NCBI RefSeq assembly: GCF_019977275.1
Contig: NZ_AP024650.1
Span: 1,984,001 to 2,048,000, forward strand
Reading direction: 5' to 3'
Source of the DNA: Arthrobacter sp. StoSoilB19
GTDB taxonomy: Bacteria > Actinomycetota > Actinomycetes > Actinomycetales > Micrococcaceae
Length of the DNA stretch: 64,000 bases
The stretch's first letter is position 1. Each line of letters opens with the position of its first letter. The translations under genes were made by a program, and so were the position numbers. The notes under the pieces were generated by a model. It ran no database searches. It was not told the DNA's origin and saw only the letters and a program-made list of their open reading frames with translations. This document shows positions 58,886 to 64,000 of this stretch, piece by piece.

Positions 58886-61063
58886 ATGACCCTCCGGAAC
58901 AAGGGCACCAGAAATGCAAAGAGCAATGTGCCCGCGAATGTCAGGGCCCATTGGTTCGTCCTCCTGGCCACCTTGATGGCGCTGGGGCTGGCTTTGGCGG
59001 TGCAGGGATACCTGCACCACCTGGGCGGTGCCGGCGTGGACCAGGTGCCCGTGAACCAGGCATCCGGGAATGTCCCGGATGCCGTTTCCCACGGTGGCCC
59101 GGTGCTGGATTCCCGTGGCGGGACCGTAACGTCCGTCAGGCCGCCGGACCGGACGGTCGCCCTGACGTTCGACGACGGCCCGGACCCCGTGTGGACGCCC
59201 CGCATCCTCGACGTCCTTCGGGAACACCATGTCCATGCAACCTTCTTCGTTGTGGGCTCCGCTGCAGTGGACCACCCTGAACTTCTACGCCGCATCGTGG
59301 CCGAAGGCCATGAAGTAGGCGTCCACACGCTGACGCACACAGACCTCGGCGCAGCTCCAGATTGGCGCCGGGAACTGGAGGTGCAGGGCGGACAGGACGC
59401 GATTGTGGGGATCACCGGCCAGGCAGCCTCCCTGCTGCGGCCGCCCTACACCTCAGGCAACGAGGCCGTTACGGACAGCATGTGGTCCGCTCTGCGGGGG
59501 CTGGCGGATGACGGATACCTCACCGTGCTGAGCAGCATGGACAGCAAGGACTGGCAAATGCCGGGCGCCGGAGCGATCGAGGACAATCTCGCGCCGTCCG
59601 GGCCGCAGGGGCAGGTGGTTCTCATGCATGACGGGGGCGGTGACAGGGAACAGACCGTCGCCGCGCTGGACTCCGCCCTCTCACGTTTCTCCGGGCAGGG
59701 GTACCGCGTCACCACGGTGGGGGATGCGGTGGGCGTTGACAGCATGCGCCCCGCCTCCGGCATGGAACAGATTCGCGGCTCTGCGTTCGTGTGGGGCATC
59801 CGCCTCAGTGACTTCGTTGTCACCGCCATCTCCTGGGGACTCGTTGCCGCTGGTGCCGTGACTCTTGTGCGCGCCGTCCTGGTGATGTTCTTCGCTGCCC
59901 GCCATAGCCGCGCAGCGCGGCGCCTCCCCAGGGCTGGGCGCGGCAGGCGCCGCATCGACGTGAGGGTGGGGCCGGCGGTTACCGAACCGGCCACGGTGGT
60001 TGTCCCCGCCTACAACGAGTCCGCAGGAATCGAAGCCGCGGTCCGGTCCATCCTTGCCTCCACGCATCCGGTGGAAGTCATCGTGGTGGACGACGGCTCA
60101 ATCGACGGCACGGCCGACATCGTGGAGGCTCTCGGCCTGCCCGGCGTAACCGTCATCCGCAAGGAGAACGGCGGCAAACCTTCCGCCCTTAACGCCGGGA
60201 TCCATGCGGCGAGCCACGATCTTGTTGTCATGGTGGACGGTGACACCGTCTTCGAACCGGATACGGTCCGCGCCCTCATCCAGCCCTTCGCAGACCCCCG
60301 CGTGGGGGCGATTTCCGGCAACACCAAGGTGGCCAACCGGGGAGGCATCCTGGGTGCGTGGCAGCACATCGAGTATGTCGTCGGGTTCAACCTCGACCGC
60401 AGGCTGTTCGACGTCGCCGAATGCATGCCCACCGTTCCCGGGGCAATTGGAGCCTTCCGGATCGAGGCCCTCCGCAACGTCGGCGGTGTCAGCGATGACA
60501 CGCTCGCCGAGGACACCGACCTGACCATGGCGCTGTGCCGGGACGGCTGGCGCGTGGTGTACCAGGAGGACGCCAGGGCCTGGACGGAGGCGCCCGCAAC
60601 CATCGGCGCCCTGTGGCGCCAGCGGTACCGCTGGTGCTACGGCACCCTCCAGGCAATGTGGAAGCACCGGGGGGCTGTGCTGCAAAAAGGGCCGGCCGGA
60701 AAGCTCGGCCGCCGCGGACTCGGCTACCTGTTTGTCCTCCAGGTACTGCTTCCCCTCTTCGCGCCCGTCGTCGATGTTTTTGCCCTGTACGGCCTGATCT
60801 TCCTTGACCCGTTGCGGATCGGGCTGCTGTGGCTCGTCTTCCTGGCGGTCCAGTTGCTTATGGCTGCTTACGCGTTCCGGCTCGACAGGGAACGGCCGGG
60901 CCCGCTCTGGACGCTTCCCCTGCAGCAGTTCGTCTACCGGCAGCTTATGTACCTGGTGGTCATCCAGGCTGTTGTCACAGCAGTGGCCGGAGTGCACCTT
61001 CGCTGGCACCGGATGGAAAGGTACGGCAGCCTGCGCGTCCCGCAGACCCAGGGCCGGGGCTAG
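58886..61063 (+). CDS. Polysaccharide deacetylase-glycosyltransferase family 2 fusion
   Basis: 725 residues from ATG 58886, the first start after the upstream gene's stop, without its own ribosome site. One membrane helix (LLATLMALGLALAVQGYL) leads to an outer NodB-type deacetylase: ALTFDDGPDPVWTPRIL, VGVHTLTHTDLGAA and LLRPPYTSG, with Asp/His metal ligands. A second helix (FVVTAISWGLVAAGAVTLV) returns to the cytoplasm and a processive GT2 domain: VVPAYNES, VVDDGSIDG, VMVDGDTVFEP, EDTDLTMALC and QRYRWCYGTLQ (the QxxRW product-binding motif). Three or four membrane segments close the channel. It would polymerise and deacetylate an N-acetylhexosamine glycan such as PNAG-like or chitin-like polymer. 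Confidence 0.93.
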   Translation: MTLRNKGTRNAKSNVPANVRAHWFVLLATLMALGLALAVQGYLHHLGGAGVDQVPVNQASGNVPDAVSHGGPVLDSRGGTVTSVRPPDRTVALTFDDGPDPVWTPRILDVLREHHVHATFFVVGSAAVDHPELLRRIVAEGHEVGVHTLTHTDLGAAPDWRRELEVQGGQDAIVGITGQAASLLRPPYTSGNEAVTDSMWSALRGLADDGYLTVLSSMDSKDWQMPGAGAIEDNLAPSGPQGQVVLMHDGGGDREQTVAALDSALSRFSGQGYRVTTVGDAVGVDSMRPASGMEQIRGSAFVWGIRLSDFVVTAISWGLVAAGAVTLVRAVLVMFFAARHSRAARRLPRAGRGRRRIDVRVGPAVTEPATVVVPAYNESAGIEAAVRSILASTHPVEVIVVDDGSIDGTADIVEALGLPGVTVIRKENGGKPSALNAGIHAASHDLVVMVDGDTVFEPDTVRALIQPFADPRVGAISGNTKVANRGGILGAWQHIEYVVGFNLDRRLFDVAECMPTVPGAIGAFRIEALRNVGGVSDDTLAEDTDLTMALCRDGWRVVYQEDARAWTEAPATIGALWRQRYRWCYGTLQAMWKHRGAVLQKGPAGKLGRRGLGYLFVLQVLLPLFAPVVDVFALYGLIFLDPLRIGLLWLVFLAVQLLMAAYAFRLDRERPGPLWTLPLQQFVYRQLMYLVVIQAVVTAVAGVHLRWHRMERYGSLRVPQTQGRG

Positions 61064-61161
61064 GGTAAGTTCGGGCCTGTGGATCCGTGCCCCCGGACCA
61101 GGGCGCCGTCCACCTTGCCGGCCAACTCGGCGGCAGGTACCTGGAATGCAAAGGAGCTCCA

Positions 61162-62055
61162 TTGGCTGACGAACTAACCACGGGCCGGCTTGAGTGCCTT
61201 TTCACGGGTTCGGTCTGGTCAGAGGGCCCCGTGTGGGTGCCGTCGTCGAAAACCGTTCGGTGGAGCGACATCCCTAACGACCGCATCCTTGAGTTCAACC
61301 CCGCCACCGGGACCACCCGGGACTACGCGGTGGGCGTTGAGTTCACCAACGGCCGCACCCTCGACGCCGACGGCAGCGTGGTGCAGTGCAGCCACGGCCG
61401 GCGCCGGGTGGAGCGCGACCGCGAAGGCACGGTGACGGGCCTGGTGGATTCCTTCGAGGGCCACCGGCTGAACTCACCCAATGACGTGGTCATCGCCCGC
61501 GATGGAAGCATCTGGTTCACTGACCCGCCCTACGGCATCCTTCCGGGCACCAAAGAAGGTCACGAGGGCGAGCAGGAATATGGGGGCTGCCACGTCTTCC
61601 GCTTTGAGCCGGCCGCCGGAACACTGACCGCCGTCGTCACCGACCTGGTGCACCCCAACGGGCTCGCCTTCTCGCCTGACGAGTCGGTCCTCTATGTCGC
61701 GGATACGGCCGGTTCCCGCTACGGCGTTCCGCTGCGCATCGCTGCCTACAGCGTGCATGAGGGGCACCGCCTCGCCAGGACGGGCACGCTCGAACTTGAA
61801 GACGGGTATCCGGCCGACGGACTGAGGGTCGACGTCCTAGGAAGGATCTGGACCTCCGCCGGCCCATCCGTAAGGATCTACTCACCGTCCTTCCAACTCC
61901 TGGACACCGTCACAGTGCCCGAGACCGTCTCGAACCTGTGCTTTGGCGGTTCCGACGGCCAGGACCTCTACATCACCGCAACCACAAGCCTGTACCGGAT
62001 CCGTACCACGACCAGGGACGCGGCCTCCCGCCACTTTCCGCCCCACAACCACTGA
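61162..62055 (+). CDS. SMP-30/gluconolactonase family protein
   Basis: 297 residues from TTG 61162 (LADELTTGRLECLF), chosen because AAAGGAG lies six bases upstream; ATG 61087 lacks a site. The beta-propeller motifs are present: GSVWSEGPVWVPSSKTVRWSD (partly quoted; Glu metal ligand in SEGP), GRRRVERDREGTV, SPNDVVIARDGSIWFTDPPY with Asn and Asp ligands, HPNGLAFSPDESVLYVADT and GYPADGLRVDVLGRIWTSAG. It hydrolyses a sugar lactone with a divalent metal. An aldo/keto reductase gene follows 15 bases later, consistent with oxidation of an aldose and opening of its lactone. Confidence 0.88.
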   Translation: MADELTTGRLECLFTGSVWSEGPVWVPSSKTVRWSDIPNDRILEFNPATGTTRDYAVGVEFTNGRTLDADGSVVQCSHGRRRVERDREGTVTGLVDSFEGHRLNSPNDVVIARDGSIWFTDPPYGILPGTKEGHEGEQEYGGCHVFRFEPAAGTLTAVVTDLVHPNGLAFSPDESVLYVADTAGSRYGVPLRIAAYSVHEGHRLARTGTLELEDGYPADGLRVDVLGRIWTSAGPSVRIYSPSFQLLDTVTVPETVSNLCFGGSDGQDLYITATTSLYRIRTTTRDAASRHFPPHNH

Positions 62056-62070
62056 TCACGAGGACAAACC

Positions 62071-63102
62071 ATGCAGCACCGAACCCTTGGCCACAGCGGC
62101 GCCGTTGTCACCAGCTACGCACTGGGCACCATGACCTTCGGCGCGGAGGCGACGGAGGAGACATCCCATGCCATCCTGGACAGCTATTTCGAAGCGGGCG
62201 GCAACTTCATCGACACCGCCGACGTCTACAGCGCCGGAGTGTCGGAAGAAGTCATCGGCCGCTGGCTCGCCAACCGCCCCGACGTGAGGGACAGGGCGGT
62301 GATCGCCACCAAGGGGCGCTTTCCCATGGGGACGGCGCCCAACGACGTCGGGACCTCACGGCGGCGCCTGACGCGCGCCCTTGATGATTCCCTCCGCCGC
62401 CTGGGCGTGGAACAGATCGACCTCTACCAGCTGCACGCCTGGGATCCGATCACCCCGCTGGAGGAGACCCTCCGCTTCCTGGACGACGCCGTGACCCGCG
62501 GCAAAATTGCCTACTACGGCTTCTCGAACTTCCTGGGCTGGCAACTGACCAAGGCTGTGCACGTTGCACGCAACCACGGATGGAACCCGCCCGTCAGTTT
62601 GCAGCCCCAGTACAGCCTGTTGGTCCGCGATATCGAATTCGAGATCGTCCCGGCAGCCCTTGACGCAGGAATCGGACTGCTGCCGTGGTCGCCCCTGGGC
62701 GGCGGCTGGCTGTCCGGCAAGTACAAGCGCGACCAGCACCCCTCCGGTGCAACCCGCCTCGGCGAAAACCCCGAACGCGGCATGGAGGCCTGGAAGGCGC
62801 GCAACGAGAACCCAAGAACGTGGGCTGTCATCGACGCTGTCCAGGACATCGCCGACGCCCATGGCGTGACCCCGTCCCAGGTGGCCCTGGCCTGGCTGGC
62901 GGACCGCCCGGCTGTCACATCGGTGATCCTGGGGGCGCGGACCACGGAGCAGCTCGCTGACAACCTCGCCGCCGCCGACCTTCAGCTCAGCGCCGGTGAA
63001 GTGGACCGGCTCACCAAGGCCAGCCGGCCCGAGGCAGGCGTATATCCCTATGGCCCCATGGCTGAGGAACAGCGCAGCCGCAAAATGGAGGGCGGGCGGT
63101 AG
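62071..63102 (+). CDS. Aldo/keto reductase
   Basis: 343 residues. GAGGA precedes ATG 62071 by seven bases. The AKR tetrad is visible: Asp and Tyr in FIDTADVYSAG, Lys in VIATKGRFPMG, His in DLYQLHAWDP. Cofactor-binding parts are YGFSNFLGWQL, SLQPQYSLLVRD, LPWSPLGGGWLSGKY and VILGARTTEQLADNL. NADPH-dependent, cytoplasmic, of the KCNAB/AKR11-like branch. Probably in one transcript with the lactonase gene. Confidence 0.92.
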   Translation: MQHRTLGHSGAVVTSYALGTMTFGAEATEETSHAILDSYFEAGGNFIDTADVYSAGVSEEVIGRWLANRPDVRDRAVIATKGRFPMGTAPNDVGTSRRRLTRALDDSLRRLGVEQIDLYQLHAWDPITPLEETLRFLDDAVTRGKIAYYGFSNFLGWQLTKAVHVARNHGWNPPVSLQPQYSLLVRDIEFEIVPAALDAGIGLLPWSPLGGGWLSGKYKRDQHPSGATRLGENPERGMEAWKARNENPRTWAVIDAVQDIADAHGVTPSQVALAWLADRPAVTSVILGARTTEQLADNLAAADLQLSAGEVDRLTKASRPEAGVYPYGPMAEEQRSRKMEGGR

Positions 63103-63133
63103 CCTGACCGCGAAGGCAGGACGGCGGAAGCGA

Positions 63134-63376
63134 CTACCCGCCGTGCCTTAACACGTCCGGCAGTTCGTCCACATACACCGTTTGCGGCGGCTCGTAGTAG
63201 ATCACCAGCACCTCGCTGCCCACCGGGAAGTCGCTGGTTTTGTCGAACGGGTGGGCGTGGAACGCCATGATGCCGCCGAGGTAGGGCAGCATGACTTCCC
63301 CGATGGTGCCCGGGCCGATGCGCCCGGTCACCCGGCCGATCTTCCCCGTCAGGCTCCGGTCAACGTCCTTGCGCAT
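63134..63376 (-). CDS. NfeD-like OB-fold small protein
   Basis: 80 residues. GKIGRVTGRIGPGTIGEVML, then FPVGSEVLVIYYEPPQTVYV give the five-strand OB fold of NfeD C-terminal domains, without membrane helices. It starts eight bases after the flotillin stop on the same strand. NfeD-flotillin pairs are common and the proteins associate at membrane microdomains. Confidence 0.75.
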   Translation of the reverse strand: MRKDVDRSLTGKIGRVTGRIGPGTIGEVMLPYLGGIMAFHAHPFDKTSDFPVGSEVLVIYYEPPQTVYVDELPDVLRHGG

Positions 63377-63384
63377 GGGCGGGC

Positions 63385-64000
63385 CTATGCACCGGGAGCC
63401 TTCGGCGGACGCTTGGTGTCTTCGCCCTTCCGGAGCGCTGATGCGAGGGCAGGCAGGTAGTCGCCCGCCTGTGCCAGGATGCCGCCCAGCATCTTGTTGA
63501 CGCCTTCGCCGCCGTTGAGGACGGTCATGTTGCCTACGTGGGAGAAGGGCTCGGCTGCAGCGGCGATGATGGCGGGCATGTTCTCGGCAAGCTGCTGGGA
63601 GATGACGGCGTCCTGGTTGGTGCCCAGCGCTTCGGCCCGGGCCTTGATGCCGTCCGCTTCGGCCAGCGCCTTGGCCTTGATGGCGGACGCCGCGGCGTCG
63701 CCTTTGGCCCTGGTGGCGGCGGCTTCAGCCTCGCCGGTGACCTTGGTTGCTCCGGCTGCGGCGGCAGCTGCGGTGGCATTTGCCTGGGCCTGGAGTTCCG
63801 TGCGCCGCGCGTTCGCCTGCGCCTCGAGCTCGGTGCGGCGTGCCAGCGCCTCGGCGGCGCTGATGTCCGCCGCCTTCTGGCCTTCAGCATCGGTGCGTTT
63901 GGCGTAGGCCTTCGCATCAGCGGGTTTGCGGACACTGGTCTGCAGCTTCTGCTCCTCACGGTCCGCCTCAAGCTTGGCAACTTCGGTTTCCTGGACCACC
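63385..64000 (-). CDS. Flotillin-family protein, C-terminal part (cut by window edge)
   Basis: The frame is open through the right edge, so the N-terminus with its membrane anchor and SPFH/band-7 domain lies outside. The visible 205 residues are the flotillin coiled-coil: repeated Ala/Glu-rich heptads (AEALARRTELEAQANARR, GEAEAAATRAKGDAAASAIK) and the tail LGTNQDAVISQQLAENMP with VGNMTVLNGGEGVNKMLGGI. Flotillins oligomerise to form membrane scaffolds. The C-terminus ends KRPPKAPGA. Followed by the NfeD-like gene. Confidence 0.9.
   Translation of the reverse strand, partial: VVQETEVAKLEADREEQKLQTSVRKPADAKAYAKRTDAEGQKAADISAAEALARRTELEAQANARRTELQAQANATAAAAAAGATKVTGEAEAAATRAKGDAAASAIKAKALAEADGIKARAEALGTNQDAVISQQLAENMPAIIAAAAEPFSHVGNMTVLNGGEGVNKMLGGILAQAGDYLPALASALRKGEDTKRPPKAPGA

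Noticed and set aside
1..64000. CRISPR array, complete insertion sequence or prophage
   Set aside because: No regularly spaced repeats, transposase, integrase or phage structural genes were found; only short repeats and palindromes.

Overview
The window is GC-rich DNA with dense, short-spaced genes, frequent 4-base stop/start overlaps (ATGA, GTGA), GTG/TTG starts and strong GGAGG-type ribosome sites. Together with gene content (BsaP next to BioB, NAGPA-domain secreted protein, small HTH protein with MKTLV start, MepB, DUF4862, SHOCT protein, LacI-controlled sugar-acid operon) this points to an actinobacterium of the Micrococcaceae, Arthrobacter/Pseudarthrobacter-like. That placement is inference from gene style, not from a marker gene.

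Layout. 1-19 kb is an accessory-looking stretch: an epimerase cut by the left edge, a secreted NAGPA-domain protein, a sensor kinase, an MFS exporter, DUF2254, an MGDG-synthase-like glycosyltransferase, a glycogen-debranching-like enzyme and two tail-to-tail LuxR paralogues. It also holds several broken genes (a small conserved protein, a VOC protein, an SRAP peptidase, a small membrane protein) and dispersed palindromes.

19.5-29.6 kb is one long minus-strand operon under a LacI repressor: 2-hydroxyacid dehydrogenase, mannonate dehydratase, fructuronate reductase, an L-idonate/L-gulonate-type dehydrogenase, an MHS permease, KDPG aldolase, KDG kinase and DUF4862. It forms a continuous route from a C6 aldonate through fructuronate, mannonate, KDG and KDPG to pyruvate and glyceraldehyde 3-phosphate.

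30.8-46.6 kb is the most striking part: a one-carbon oxidation island. A Rieske N-demethylase with its reductase would release formaldehyde; a glutathione-independent formaldehyde dehydrogenase makes formate; a membrane-linked molybdenum formate dehydrogenase oxidises formate. The catalytic subunit has an in-frame TGA (37375-37377) exactly where the Mo-binding Sec/Cys sits, followed at 11 nt by a SECIS-like hairpin. Directly downstream lie the complete selenocysteine genes: selD, tRNA-Sec(UCA), selA and selB. An annotator that treats the TGA as a stop would split this 1108-residue selenoprotein in two.

46.6-64 kb carries a CPBP protease, a sugar isomerase/dehydrogenase pair, bioB-bsaP, a frameshifted lipoprotein gene, a lytic transglycosylase, a cytochrome P450, an OafA-type acyltransferase, a polysaccharide deacetylase/GT2 fusion with a repeat-rich partner, an SMP-30 lactonase, an aldo/keto reductase, and a flotillin-NfeD pair cut by the right edge.
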